64,000 nt of DNA from positions 28,830,536 to 28,894,535 of the forward strand of contig CM064417.1 of the NCBI GenBank assembly GCA_032690845.1, written 5' to 3'. The position numbers and the translations under genes were made by a program. Shown here piece by piece: positions 29,786-42,791 of the stretch; the first letter of the stretch is position 1, and each line of letters starts with the position of its first letter. This stretch comes from Eleusine coracana subsp. coracana. Taxonomy: Eukaryota > Streptophyta > Magnoliopsida > Poales > Poaceae. The notes under the pieces were generated by a model. The model saw nothing but the letters and a program-made list of their open reading frames with translations, had not been told where the DNA came from and ran no database searches.

Positions 29786-32700
29786 TGTGACATCCCAAGT
29801 CACAAAATGTTGATTAAGCTAAAACAATGTTAATTTGCTGATTAATTCAGAATTTCAAAATAATTAAAGTGCCAAAGAAAAAGGAGAATTTACTTAATTA
29901 GAAATTCCACTCATTGGCCAAGTATTAGCTTTTCAAAAACCTTGCAAAACTCAATGGAAGTGTGCCCATATTTTTGCATATTCCAGTGGGGCATGCAAAG
30001 AAAGAAGTTTGGAGAATTTACTGCAATTTTTGGTAAAGGTTTAACCCCCCTAAAAATTCCCTAAGTGCAGAGAACAGCACCTCTGTTCCAACAATTTTAG
30101 TTAATTTTCTAGAAGGAATCTCGACGTAGCCCCAAACGCAAAGTTGGCCAGTAGGATTTGCTGAACCTACACAAAAATTTGCTAAGGATTTGAAGCATCG
30201 TAATTGGAGAATTTAGCAAATTTCCGAACACTGTTCTAGTCAATCGAGGTCAACCACTCTCTGTCCTTGAGCCATTCTCCGATCGACACCGCCGTCCTCT
30301 CCCGCCGGCCACCGCGCGCCTTCTATCTCCCTTGCCCATCCCGGCCACTGCTCCGCCTGCCATCGCTGTGCCACCGACGCCGCTTCGAAGGCAACCAACA
30401 TCGAGCCACCCGCCCGCTGCCAGCTCGCCCCCGATCTCTCTCTCCCTTTCCTGGTTATAAGCGCTCGGCGGCAAGAGCCTCCCCCCGCGCTCTCGGCGAG
30501 TACCACCCCCCCCCACACACACACACACACTTTTCTCTACCCCCCTCTCCCCACTCCAGAGACTCCCGGCCCCTACATCTCCATCGTCGGCGAAAGCAGT
30601 GGCGGGATTTTGAGCCGCGCCTCTGTTTTCAGCCGCCATGACCGCCGCCCCGTCGAGCTACGCCTAGGCCGCCTCCCGTTCGCTCCTACCTCCTCAAATC
30701 GTTGCGCAAGGGTCTTCCCTGGCAGTTCCCTAATCCGCTCCCCCTCTGCCGCAGGGACCCCGCCGGAATCGACGAAGGAAGTGGCCGCCGCCGTCGGGTT
30801 CTTCCCCACCCCGCCGACGAGACCCCCCTTCCGGCCCTCCCCGTCGCTAGCTTCCCCACGCCGTCGATCTCCACACCGAGGTGATGCTCTCCCTCCACTC
30901 CCCGACCCTTCTCGCTCGCCGTGCTCACCAAGCAACGCCGCCGTACACCCCCCCTGCTCCGCCGCTCGTCGCCGGCCGACTCCGGCGTTTCCCCCAGGGC
31001 ACCCACCGGACCCACGAGGTCGCCGTGGGGTGCTGAGCACGTGTGCGCACGGTGTTGGCTGGGCCGGGCTGCCGATTGGCCGTTGGCCACCGCGCGCGCG
31101 CTCGCGGGAGTTTGAAAATGCCGAATGGCAGTTCTGTAATTTACCCCCAACTTTGCTAAAAACTTCAAAAATTCATAACTCAAAACATAAAAGTCCAATG
31201 AGCATGAAACCAATTTTGTTGGATTCCTAAAATCTTCCTCTACCAGAAAAACAAGATGAGGGCCAGGGTTATGCAGTAGGTTAGTAAAATTAAATCACCA
31301 AAGTTAGAACCTTGCTAAGAGTATTAAATTCATAATTCAAAATCTATAACTGATAAAATCATGGGATTTGGTCAGTAAGCACTTCATGTCATTCCTAAAC
31401 TTTCTGCTAAAGCACATTTCCATCCTTTATGCAAATTTTAGTGTTATTGCATAATTCCCATTTTTAGTAAATAAATTTCTATAAATGCTTGGGTAGGATT
31501 TTACTTCTAAAATTTTGTATTCCTACTCTTTGAGCATTCCTACATAACTATAAAATCTCCATGAAAAAGTTTGGGCACTATCAATATGCTTTTGGCTGTT
31601 AAGTTACTCATTCATAATTAGCTTAAGAAATTCAATATAATTGTTGCCTAATATATGCATATAGTTATTATTAGTGGTAAATCCATCCTTGGGACAGCCC
31701 AGGCAACATGTTAATCTTGACTTGCAGTAAAGTTATGATTTTCTTTTGCATACTAATGATTCACAATTAGTGTATATATCTAGATTAGTCAGGGCTATAA
31801 TTAAAAGTGAACATGTCAAATTCTAGGAGGTTGCAATTAACCTTGCACGATAAAATTTCTATGTTCTCTTGCATAGGTAGTTTAATTGCGGAATGCACCC
31901 TGGGTAAGTGGGAAGTCAAGGAGCTTTGCATGTTTGCTAAGTAGGCCTTGGCATACCGAGAAAAATTACCCTGTCAATTAATTCACACCAATGGTATACT
32001 TATAATTGGATATAGGTGATATGCTCATTTATTACCATGCCTCCCACTTCCCCTAATTAGAAGTTTGTCCCCTGAAAGTTAATAATTGCCAGAGTGTGGT
32101 ACAAACATGTCATCTCATGCATGAGCATCATTCCCTCAAATCCTATTTATTGAGGAAGTGTCATGCATCATCGTCCAACTCCTGACCGTGCATTGCACTG
32201 CATTGACTAGGGAGCGAGACTGGGAGCAAGGACGTGGCAAGCAACCCTGAGGAGCCCGAAGTTGAGCTAAACCCCGCCGAGAACTTTAACTACGATCACT
32301 CCCAAGGCAAGCCCCGGTGTACACCTACTGATTTACGAGTCCTTTTTATTTTGTCACCATAGAGAGATATTGTATTGTGCATTAGGTATAGGGCTTGGAT
32401 GGAAACCCACTTGCACAAACAAACTGTGACCTATACTTAGTTACGTCAGTAAGCCTTTCGTTAGCAACTGCTAGGCTTAAATTAGTGGAGTCAACGGTAG
32501 GCTATGGGATCACTTGATGCAATCATGATTCACGTGAAGAATGAAATTGGTTAAAATTTTAGGACCTATCGTTGCAACTCCGCGGACAAGTATTGAACAG
32601 TACCAAGTGCATACCTCTATATGGGAATTGGTAAACCTAGTAACTTGGACGCCGTATTGTCGGACGGTATTAATCATCGATCCAGAGGTGATGTGAATGG

Positions 32701-33681
32701 CACGGTGGATGCACGGGTCGAGGACCGCTGGAGAGTGCACGGGTTAAGCCTCGGATACGAAGTACTGTATCGCGGGGAGGACGTGTACTCGGGATCGATG
32801 GCCCCGAATCGACTTTATCGCAACCTCGTGAACGGTGGCCATACGTGTTCTTAAATGATGCGTATGTCGTGCATTTGAGTTATTCTCCTGCAGGATGTAA
32901 ATCAATTCGAATTGCCGTCCCTCGCGGTTATGAGTACCTCTTGTTTCGAGCAGTGGCAATGATATGTTAAGTAGAGAAGTTTGTTTATGATGCTGAAATT
33001 TAATTACTCTATGGATACCTATTGCTATGTTGTATTGCTCTTTATAATTGTACAAGTCTTAGTGGCTAGCTAGGTTCAACTACAGTCCCTCTTCTGCAAC
33101 AAGCAACCAAGATCTTAGTTAAGGAATATGCATCGCAGCATAGCACTAGTAGATGCTTTTGTGCAAATATCAAATAAACCTGGTCGGCCCCCTGCATACT
33201 AGGAGTCGGTTTTAGTAAACCCTTTGGACGGGTAAGTCTTGCGGAGTATGCTAGATACTCAGGCTTTGCAATTATGTGGTTTTCAGATTTGCCTCAAGCA
33301 ACTTATTGCGATTGCTGTAACAAAATTGTGTGGGAAGGTGAGGAGCCCCAGAACTGGACCATTGAATGGGTCCCCGGCTTCCCTAATCAAGAAGAGTGAG
33401 CCACTGCCCTAGGGCCGGCATGGCTTACTTAGGTTCTGCGGAGTGTTTGTCGTATCTTCCGCCTCCACATATTTATGTAATATGAACCAAGAACATATGT
33501 ATGATAATGTAACTAAATTTGCTTCCGCTATGACTCTTGAACTTGTAATATTATACACTTAATGATGTATCTCTGTAAATGATGGATGTTCTGTGTGAAC
33601 GCTATGTATGGTTACTTCATTGACCATCTCCCGAGGTGATCCTGTACGGCACACTCTATACTTCGGTATAGGGTTGCGACA
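29786..33681 (+). repeat. 3' LTR, Tekay copy 1
   Basis: TGTGACATCCC to TTGCGACA, 3896 bp, followed by target duplication TTTAC. It carries variants shared with the 3' LTR of copy 2 and not with either 5' LTR. Confidence 0.94.
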
Positions 33682-33736
33682 TTTACGGTCACTAGTATAT
33701 TGCCCGTGCTAACTCTACGTTAATAAAGAAAACAGT

Positions 33737-34839
33737 CACTACCACAAAAAGATCCTTTAGCGGCGCAAAAAAAATAGGAAGCGGGGTTTCCACAACAAAC
33801 CGCCGCTACAGTGTGAACCGCCCCTAAAAATCGATTTTTAGGGGTGGATCATTTTGTGAACCACCACTATAAATGAAAAGTCATATTTTGCGACAGCCTA
33901 CATTATAGGTCACTGCTAAAAGCACTGCCCACTTAAAAAACCGGTCCACTTAGTCTATAAAATCAGAAACCCTAAACAGCCACCCTCTCTTCTCCACAGT
34001 TGTCGCCTTTACCCCTCACCCTCCTTTCTCACACCGCCGCCTTCTCTCCCTCCCCGCGCACATGGGCGCCGCGCGCCCTTCTCCTCTCCCTTCGCGCGCC
34101 CTTCTTCTCTCCCTCCGCGTGCTCGCCCTTCTCCTCTCCCTCTCGGCTGCTCGCCCTTCTCCCTCCACCATGCACAGTGCGACATGACAGGTGGCCGGAT
34201 CCAGGCATCGTCACCTCTTCTCCATGGGTGGCGCAGCGACCGGCCGGATCCAGGCGCCGCCATCTCTTCTCCACGCGTGCGGCAGGCAGCAGATCCAAGG
34301 CGGCAGGGGGCGTGGTGGGCGGCAGATCCATGGCGTGTGGACCTCTCTCTCCACCACGCGCAGGCATCCCTCCTCCTCCCTTCTCTAGCAGGTGGTGCAA
34401 CAAGAGGCAGAGCGTGGCGCCGTGGGGCTAATGGCCTCCTTCGGCCAAATCCACAGCGCGCATGGCCAGGAGGCGCGGTGGCGACCCTTCCTTCCTCATG
34501 ATAGGCGGATCTGGCGACAGCCACTCTTCGGACGGTGAAGGGGAGGCCGGATCCGGTGCCTCTCCCTCCTCACCTCCTCCTCCCCTTTGGATCCGGGCTC
34601 AAGGTGGCCGGCGGGCTCTTTTGGGCCGGCAGGCTCTTTTGAGCTGGCAGGCTTTTTTTTTGTTTTTAGGTTGACGGGTAGCGGCGGGTGAAGATGTCAC
34701 CGGCCACTACTAATAATTTTGTTGTGGCGGTTGGTCATGTCCATAGGGAAGGAGGGCCACGATAACGTAGCGGCGGGCTGGCTAACCTGCTGCTACAGTA
34801 CATTTAGGCCCGCCGCTATAGGTCATTTTTGTTATAGTG
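33737..34839. mobile_element. non-autonomous CACTA element, 1.1 kb, unit 1
   Basis: Ends CACTACCACAAAAA and, reverse complement of the right end, CACTATAACAAAAA, with 3-bp target duplication AGT at 33734-33736 and 34840-34842. Subterminal repeats of the type AGCGGCG and CCGCCGCTA occur near both ends, as in grass CACTA elements. The centre (34000-34680) is pyrimidine- and GC-rich and may be captured host sequence, but its overlapping ORFs are low complexity and I do not accept them as genes. No transposase. Confidence 0.9.
33821..33844. repeat. perfect 24-bp palindrome inside the CACTA element, unit 1
   Basis: CCCCTAAAAATC is followed at once by its reverse complement. Copied at 58240-58263. 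Confidence 0.95.
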
Positions 34840-36335
34840 AGTACAGTAATCTAACATAATAAAATTTATCATGCACACATAAATGCACCATATAATTATA
34901 GTGAGCTAGAAATTTCTTAAACTATTATTGAACTTCATCTTTACCTCATCCAATTGGTGTAGTTCTAGACGCTAGTGGCCATTGCACTCGTGTAGCAGCT
35001 GCAGCAGCAGTCACCATGGCCAAAAGGCTAGGATCAGTCAAGAATCGATGAATAGGTCCATCCACGAAGTGAATTGTGCTGCACCACCCTCCATCTAATG
35101 AACATGACAATAACATAAAAATATATGAAAAGGACTATTAGAAAACATAATAGTTAGGTAGTAGAACAAGTCATGCGTCACAACTCTTCCAAGCCCAATC
35201 ATCTTTCTTCTAAATACAACTATTTGCAGCTACAGCATTGGACTAAAAATAGTTGTATTAGTATAGCTGTTAGTGATCTATTAGTTTCACAACAACGTAA
35301 TGCAAACAAAAAGGCACTACTTATCCATCTCAACCTTTGGGTTAAGGCAATCACACTGAGCGTGTTTACATATATGGATTCAAATCAATTGCAAAGTGTT
35401 GATCATATTATTCTATTAAGGCATAATGATTATTCTCATTATAATTATGACTCAGTACTGAATTGATCGCTTCTGGACCATGCAGGGAAACAAAAATAGC
35501 AGCAAGCAAGCAAATAAAGAATGGTGTAAGATTTAGATAAACACATTTTTAAGATGACCACTGAATTACATGCCTCTTTGTAGTACAAATCTAATAGCTC
35601 AATATGTGGCATGTTCTTCAACGCAGAAACTGGATCATTTGATTCCTAAGGAAGCTAATATAGGACCAACCTATCAGCAATGAAGATTGCTCCTACAAAC
35701 ATAAGAAAGAAGACATTGTCAATAGTTGGCATCTGACAATAATACATGAAACTTTATCTTGAATATCAATCAAAGTAACAGCTTGTACCTCATTTGGTGA
35801 TAAATGTTTTACTTCGTATCTATTTTCTCACATTCATTCAATCATAGAATTATCATTACCAAAATAATTAAGAAATAAAATAGTTAATCAATCAAGAATT
35901 ATTATATTTGGGTGGAACATGTACAACATTCACTCAGTATTCACTGGCTACTACTAGTTTGCCACTATATGAACTAAATGGTAGACCTACAAGAAGAGCT
36001 AAATTCGTCAAACCATCTCTTGGCCCCTCCCATGTACAAGCTCATTTCCGCAAGAACAGAGAGAATATGCACAGTGTATGCTAACTACTATTGTGCATCA
36101 AACTAACACCTTGAATAAAAAATCCCACTACTTCTCACATCGCATTCTTTCCAACAGTCTTCTACATAAAGGTTGTTGCTGAATCGAGTATAATATGCAA
36201 AATAAATAAATCCTAGAATTTTCTATATGTCCATAATACAAAGCAGTAACTAGTACAGAAGCGGGCTATCAAGTTGAGGACTATTAAGAAAAAAGGGAAG
36301 ATACCCAAGATTTGGTCACCCCGTTCCTCGTGACA
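34840..36335. other. host-like remnant right of the CACTA element, unit 1
   Basis: AT-rich intron-like DNA. The only coding trace I can defend is the minus-strand exon candidate at 34945-35094. Its single-copy continuation is at 60755. A + strand ORF at 35173-35466 has no recognisable feature. Confidence 0.5.
34945..35094 (-). pseudogene. candidate exon of an unrecognised host gene, unit 1
   Basis: On the minus strand a pyrimidine-biased stretch ending ATTAG precedes a 150-bp exon that ends GATGAG before GTAAAG, a strong donor. One frame is open for 48 codons (GGWCSTIHFVDGPIHRFLTD, then AMVTAAAAATRVQWP) with a TGA only in the last full codon. I cannot name the family. The terminal stop suggests decay, or the frame is used differently. 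Copied at 59364-59513. Confidence 0.35.
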
Positions 36336-36343
36336 GTGAAAAC

Positions 36344-36602
36344 GACCCTATCGGCCGGTTCTTGATTTCAGCCGGAAAACGACCCTATCGGCCAGTGAAA
36401 ACGGTTGTTTCACAGTCTTATCGGCCAACGGGGTGTTTCTTCATGTTTTTGCATATTTTGGCTCTTTTATACCTGCAAACACATATTTCACCAAAACTCG
36501 TGCAACTTTATTAGTTCAAATAAATATATATTAAACTTTGGTCTTTACCTTGCATTTCCTGACCGGTTGGTGGCCGATATTGGGTTTTATGAGCCACCAA
36601 CA
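36344..36602 (-). repeat. truncated LTR of Athila/Tat-related element, unit 2
   Basis: Right 260 bp of the LTR at 11259-12195, cut at the duplication breakpoint within its 36-bp repeat array. Confidence 0.85.
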
Positions 36603-38807
36603 ATGCATAAATGGCGTATACATGGATTTGTTAATCAATATTTAGCCATGGTAGGAAATTGTCTATCATAGGGAAGATGTGCACCAAGTAGGGGTTTTTG
36701 TTGCAGCATGGTTTTAAAAGAAATCATTGGACTCTAATCATAAGGAAATCATAGACTCATTCAAAATATGCCATATCATAAACTCCAACTAGACTTGGTG
36801 TTTATTAGCCATTTTGCACCCACTAAAACAAAGAGGGACTAGCGTTATCATCATGCCGGTCTATCATTACCAAAGTAATGAGGAGTAGAGGTTGTAAACT
36901 TGAAAATCAAAGAACGCTAACAGAGCAACTATTCACAATTTTCATATGCAAGGTAGGGACAAAGTTATCAATTTTATTCGAAAATAGTAAATCTTTTTGC
37001 AAATTTTTATCACTTTCAATAAGACAACAAAGCAAATCTTTGTGTGTTTTTTTCACAATAAAGCAAATAGATAGAGGGGAGAGAGAAGAAGGATTTGATG
37101 GCAAACCTCATTTATGTACCTCTCCAAGCTTAGGTCTTTTCAAGATTTATGTTTAAAAGAGATGGTCACTGTAGCGATGGATACTCAAGGTTCATAGTAG
37201 ACACCCTTCAACTGTTTGCCATTCCTTGCTTTATTTTATAGCCTTCAAGAGTAGGCTTTTGGGGGCTTAAGCCCCTCGCTAGCTGACTAAAGTGGCTGGG
37301 TGGCAGCACCTCACCGGGCGGCAACACCTCGCCGGACGGGAACACATGGTCGGTCGACATGCCCACTTGATCATGCTGCTGTGTGCTTGCTTTGTTGTTA
37401 ATGGGAGTGCAATAGGGAGTAGAGCCATGTACTCTTTTTACAAATCTTGACCATGGCGAGACCCTCCTTTTTTGCAAATTGTTTCAAGGGCAACATTGCT
37501 TGTGCTTTAGCCACCCACGGCCTAAATGTCTTGCTCCCTATAGAGATTAGGCAAGAGAAAGGGAGATAAAGTAGGTCGGGTAGCCATATTTGGCCGGGCG
37601 GCGGTTAGTGGCCGGCGGTCACATTTGACATGAAAATTGCCCAGCCGGGTGATCTTTTTCCTAAAAAATGACCCCCCCCCCCCCTCGGGCCTTGATTTCA
37701 GCCAAGTAATTACCTGGCCCGGTTAGCATCCCAGACAACCAGTCAGGGGGTCATCCAGCATGAAAGACGGCCTTCTCGTCGATAATCTTGGCCAGGTATT
37801 GGCCTGACGGGTTTAACAACCCGGGGAGTCGGCCGGTTGATCATTTGGCCTAGAAATCAGCCAGTCGGCTGATGATCTCGACCGAGGTAGCACCAGTTTT
37901 TTTCAGTTTTTATTTTATTTAATTTTTTACATTTTTTTCTATTATCCACTTTTAATCTATAAAATAAAGAAGCAAAAACAACGTAATCTAATGGTATATA
38001 CGAGGGAAATTGAAGGGGGATAAATATCGGTTACCTTCCGATGAGGGTTCGATTTTTACGTCCCAAACAAGACAGTCTCCTTTTGCCATACCTGAATCTT
38101 CTTTTTCACCTCTATGGCGGTGACCTTTTTGTGTTTTCTATTGTCCGTTCTTCTTTTCATTTTCTTTTGGCTTCACTTGGTCCATTGATTTCCTGTAATT
38201 GTTAGCGTAAATCTATTCGACTACAATAGGCATATCTCTATTGATCCATCAATCAAACTTGACACCATGTCTAATTTGATCAATTAAGGAGGAAAAATGG
38301 ACGCATTTTCCTTATTTCACATCAAAGCGTCATAGAGAGATGACCATTTTTATGTTGTTCAGTTTATCATACAAGTGAATGCGATATGCAACCAAACAAG
38401 GAACGCTTATCACAGCCACAATTATACAATAGAAGGAATATTCTATATCATACACATGCATGGGGCGCGCAACCAAACAAGGAACGCTAACCCAAATATA
38501 TGATACGATAAGAACATAACATTAGTTGTAGATGAAACAATTAAATCAATAGCCAGTGTTTTGAAGGGATAGATAGGGGGCAATAATTTGGCTCTTACCT
38601 CCTCCAGAACAGATATAAAGTGATGATGATATGTTGAGAAGGATCAAAGCACCACGAGCTCTTCTTTTGTGAAAACTCGCTGCAAGGTCAAGGTGATTTT
38701 GTCCTGTTTGTTCCACACTCAAACGAAACAGGGGTGATCCCGCTAAGGCTAGCGGTGAATTTGCTCAATAGACAATCTATATTAGTCTCAAAATCTTAGC
38801 CATTGCC
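36603..38807 (-). other. non-coding Athila/Tat-related DNA, unit 2
   Basis: Copy of 12196-14402, with the TATA candidate at about 37230-37241 and a shorter C-run near 37672. No gene seen. Confidence 0.6.
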
Positions 38808-38825
38808 TCCCCGGCAACGGTGCCA
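38808..38825 (-). other. primer binding site, tRNA-Asp type, unit 2
   Basis: Copy of 14403-14420, unchanged. Confidence 0.85.
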
Positions 38826-38829
38826 GAAA

Positions 38830-40732
38830 TGCTAGTTGGCGTTTGCTATGCTCTAAGGATAAAATCAATTAATTCCACAAGCGCACGGAACACCATTGTA
38901 GCATTTCACCCGGGAGTATTCTATGGTATCGTATTTCTCCTCAGGGAAGCAAGGCGTAAGAGTATCGAGAGTTAACAATTTTATGTCTATAAGGAAATCA
39001 CCAACCCAACCACGGTGGGGATGAGGATAATGAGTGGGTAATATTGTGGATGCATCAAGGGAAGACCACACTATAGGTATTTAATAGAGAAAAGTACAGC
39101 TACTTGGGAGGACAACGAGTAAAGTTGGACTTCCTAAGTAATGATGTTCTAAAATTCCCAAGACAAGTGCTAAGTGTTGCTTCTAGAGCTGCACCATTTA
39201 CTAGCGATTCTACGGCTCAAGTTTTGTTCACTTCGGGGCACGAAAACGATCCACTAATACGGGTCAGTAACTAACCTCTGTACTAGTGGGTACACTATCG
39301 CTAGACAACCCTACTTGAGACTTCCTGAACATGGTGGATTACTAAAGGGACGGACAGGACTGTCACCACCTACCGCCTACCACACAGTCCGTGGGAACGA
39401 ATGCATAACCAGCTAGCACTTACATAGGCACCACGCCTACATTCACACTAGATATTCTTTCATAGATCTTTACAGAAGAACAGCCGAGAAATAACTAAGT
39501 TTAAAACCCTTACTCAGGACGGCGACTCAATTAAGTCCTAGCCAGGAAACCCGTGAACATGCAAATCATGGAAACACTCTCAAAAGGTGCAACTAGGAAA
39601 CAACTACAAAGCTTAAGAAGGCACTATCGGACCTGGATAAATAAAAGAACAAACATCTTTATATTTGAGGCATAAGTCTTATAGAAGAAAAGATACAAGA
39701 GAACTTATACCAAGGCTTCCAAGACAAATCTGGAATCCCGAGGAGAAGCTCTCAACCCGACTCTAACTCCCAAGCTAACTATCCTATTCTACATTGTGGC
39801 AGAAGTAGTGGGAAAGGGACTCCTTGATATGTTTCTTCGCTGATGTGTTTTCTCATGAATTCTCCACTATTTATAGGTGGCGATGGGCCGTGGGATATTT
39901 GTAGGTGAAGTGGAGTCAGTCCACCGGGCGGCGGGCCATGTCGGGCGGCCATGTGTGCCGGGCAACATGCACCGCCGGGCGGCGGGCAAGGCCAGGCGGC
40001 CGTTGGATCATGTTGGTTTCCCGACCGACCTTCTCCCGATGGCTTGGATTTGATCCCGACGGCGGTTGTTTAGTCGGTTGCCACCGAGTCTCTTCTTTTG
40101 GAGCCGGTAGGCCTCATGGGTCTCATGGGCTGGCAAACCCGGGTGGCAAACCCAGGCCGGGCGTTAGGCCTGGCCGGGCAGCAAGCTAGGTCGGGCAGCG
40201 GCCCATACCGAGTGACAGCCTTGGCTGGGTGCCGACCCTTATCGGGTTACCTCTTGTCCTCTCTCGGTTAGGCCACTTGATCGCCCTCTTTCCTTAGCCG
40301 TATTTCGTTATTTTTGGTCCGAGAGGAGAAAATGGCATCATGATGGAGTGTTTTGCAGAATCGGTCGGGCTGGATGATCAGTCGGACAATGATTCCGGTT
40401 TGATCGGCCGGGTGGCTGATTTTAGCCTTAAACGACCCTGTCGGTCAGGTCCTGATTTCAGCCGTAAATGACCTTGTCGGCCGAGTCCTGATTTCAGCCA
40501 TAAACGACTCTGTCGGCCGATGGAAAATGGTTGTTTTACAGTCATGATCGGCCGACGGGATGTTTCATCATGTTTTTGCATATTTTGGCCCTTTTGTACC
40601 TGCAACCATATATTTCACCAAAACTCGTGGAACATTATTAATTTAAATAAATACTTATTGAACTAAGGTCTTTACCTTGCATTTCCCAACCGGTTGGCGG
40701 TCGATATTGGGTTTTATTGGCCGCCAAGAACA
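38830..40732 (-). repeat. 5' LTR of Athila/Tat-related element, unit 2
   Basis: Copy of 14425-16327, including the minus-strand TATA box (about 39867-39876) and three 36-bp units. One change visible near the inner end is GCAAG to ACAAG. Confidence 0.78.
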
Positions 40733-41518
40733 ACATTGTTGCCAACAGCCTGGACATCAACCTTGTCCCACGCCTCACAACAGCTGCCACCCAGGAACGG
40801 TGGGCACTTGAAGCTCTCATTCAGTCCATTGTCTTGACAAGCAAACCAGACATCAGATGCAGCCCACTCTTCTCGTCAACAGGCGGCCTACGATCAGCTC
40901 CAATCTACAAGACTGTCACTGCAGCAACGTCGCCCACAAGCCCCTTCTACAAGCACGTTTGGTGCAACTATGCGCCGCCATAAATTCAATACTTTGCTTG
41001 GCTCTTGGTTAAGGAACGAGTGCAATGCCGAACAAAGCTCGCTGCCAAACACATAACCGAAGATGCAAGCTGCAAACTCTGTTCTACTGCAGATGAAGAC
41101 ACGTCTCATATCTTCTACAATTGCCCTTTTTCTCAAGCATTCTGGGAATATCTCGGCATCACCCTACACTCCCTACAACCATCAGAGTTCTGGAAACTAC
41201 AGCGGATGGTGACCATCCCTCCGCAGCACTACAACAGCTTCCCCCTTCCCCCTTCTATGCTACTGGCAATTATGGAAACACCGCAATGAAGTGGTATTCA
41301 GCGCCATGGAATCATCCCTCCACCGCCTACTCCTACGCTGCCGAGAAGAGGCAGCTCTTTGGCGCACACGCATGCGTGCAGATGACCACTTTATAATAGA
41401 AGCTTGGTGCAATGCTTTCTCCCCTCCGATGTAAACCGTTTTTTCATGTTGTTGATGTAAAACACAATGCATGGCCTCTTGATGGCATGTTTTAATGAAA
41501 TCTCAGGTGGGGATACTG
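40733..41518 (+). pseudogene. LINE ORF2 tail, unit 2
   Basis: Copy of 16328-17113 with the same TAA after NYAPP (40981-40983) and the same frameshift before WQLWKHRNEVVF, showing these lesions predate the duplication. Confidence 0.88.
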
Positions 41519-41951
41519 CCCCCCCCCCCCCCCCTCGGCCATGAAAAAAAAAGTTGATCTTCAGAAAATCAGCTGCCGGTATAAGTCAGTTGGACCATTT
41601 AGTCCAAAGGTGTGGCATGCTTCTATTGTGTCGAGTGCAAAGCTACGAATTGAACTAGATTAGATGATACGGTCACGGTGCAGACTTCTTTCACTTGAAT
41701 ATGTAATTACTGTCAAGAACGTGAGCGGAACACCCCCCCCCCCCCCCCCCCTCGACCTTGAAACAAAAAAGTTGATCTTCACAAAATCAGCTGCCGGTAT
41801 AAGTCAGTTGGACTATTTAGTCCAAAGGTGTGGCATGCTTCTATTTGTGTCGAGTGCAAGCTACGAATTGAACTAGATTAGATGATACGGTCACGGTGCA
41901 GACTTCTTTCACTTGAATATGTAATTACTGTCAAGAACGTGAGCGGAACAC
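41519..41951 (+). repeat. C-run-headed 200-bp tandem duplication, unit 2
   Basis: Copy of 17114-17552; first C-run about 16 instead of 21, and one A lost in the second body. Confidence 0.9.
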
Positions 41952-42122
41952 ACTAACAATGCAAACAAGTGCATTCCGTTCGCGCCAAGAAAGTTACAAA
42001 GACAGTTAAGAAAAAACTTACCAAGAGGTCTGGCCTCTTGAGTCTTTTCTTGAGAAATCACACGAGAGCAAATGTTTTGCTCATCTATTTTTGAATAAAT
42101 TTGCTAGATTTCAGGTAACTAA

Positions 42123-42788
42123 GACCATGTTTGACCGCGCTTCTGCTCCGGTTCCGCGCGCGGCTTCTTTAGATTTTCGCCAAATGCATTGCTCCTTCAC
42201 CCGCTTCTCTGGAAAATACGGAAGGACTCGCAGCCCAAATCCACACGAAGCAGGGAGCGGCGAAAGGGCAGCTTCCCCGGCTCCCTCCCCATCCACGTCA
42301 GCGCCATCCAAAAATGCCCCTACACTTGCATGCTCGCGTTGCTTGCTTGCGCGGCGAGCCTTGCGTCCAGCGTGCTGGAGATTGGCTGACGATAAGATAG
42401 ACAAATCATTGAGAGGATAAAAAAAGATTAAAAATATTTGTTAAGAGAATAAATGGCTAACCTTTGCTGTCAACGTTTTGTTTTTTTAATCGTAATACTA
42501 ATTGTTGGTTAATTTTTAATATCTCTATTTATTATTTTTATCATATGATATAAAATTAAAAAGATGAAACATGAACATGTGTAAAATGAAACATTATGTC
42601 CAGGGGTACTATGCATAATTACCTTTGTCATTCACTTATACAAATTAAAAGAAGCTACAAAAGAAGCTATTTTGTCAAACGATTTCAGTCACATGTACAG
42701 TCACAGCCACAGCTAGTACAGCTAGGTTTTCAAAGAAACTACAGCCACAATCAAAACTGGGACAACTAGAGCCCTACCAAACAGACTC
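42123..42788. mobile_element. non-autonomous PIF/Harbinger-like element, unit 2
   Basis: Copy of 17724-18389, flanked by TAA at 42120-42122 and 42789-42791; left end now GACCATGTTTGA. Confidence 0.5.
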
Positions 42789-42791
42789 TAA

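Larger units (their letters stand above)
19069..33681 (+). mobile_element. Tekay-type chromovirus (Ty3/gypsy), full length, copy 1
   Basis: Two 3.9-kb LTRs, initiator-Met primer site, a coiled-coil ORF, gag, protease, RT, RNase H, integrase and chromodomain, then a polypurine tract: 14.6 kb in all. Target duplication TTTAC at 19064-19068 and 33682-33686. Gag-pol has at least five lesions, four shared with copy 2. In about 700 bp compared (21.56-22.27 against 32.24-32.95 kb) the two LTRs differ at about 15 positions, so the insertion is clearly older than the block duplication. Confidence 0.95.
11937..36335 (+). repeat. tandem segmental duplication, unit 1 (24.4 kb)
   Basis: This block reappears head-to-tail at 36336-60754 with the same element order; coordinate offsets drift only between 24397 and 24419. 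Between roughly 12.15 and 14.6 kb I counted about nine substitutions plus a C-tract length change, so the copies are well over 99 percent alike there. The block holds LTR remnants, LINE tail, PIF/Harbinger-like element, Tekay element, CACTA element and a host-like remnant. Confidence 0.95.

Noticed and set aside
34000..34524. Overlapping ORFs of 105-171 codons on both strands inside the CACTA element
   Set aside because: Pyrimidine-rich low-complexity DNA; no domain, no codon pattern, open in many frames.
35173..35466. 97-codon + strand ORF (copy at 59592)
   Set aside because: AT-rich, no domain or splice context; its presence twice follows from the block duplication.
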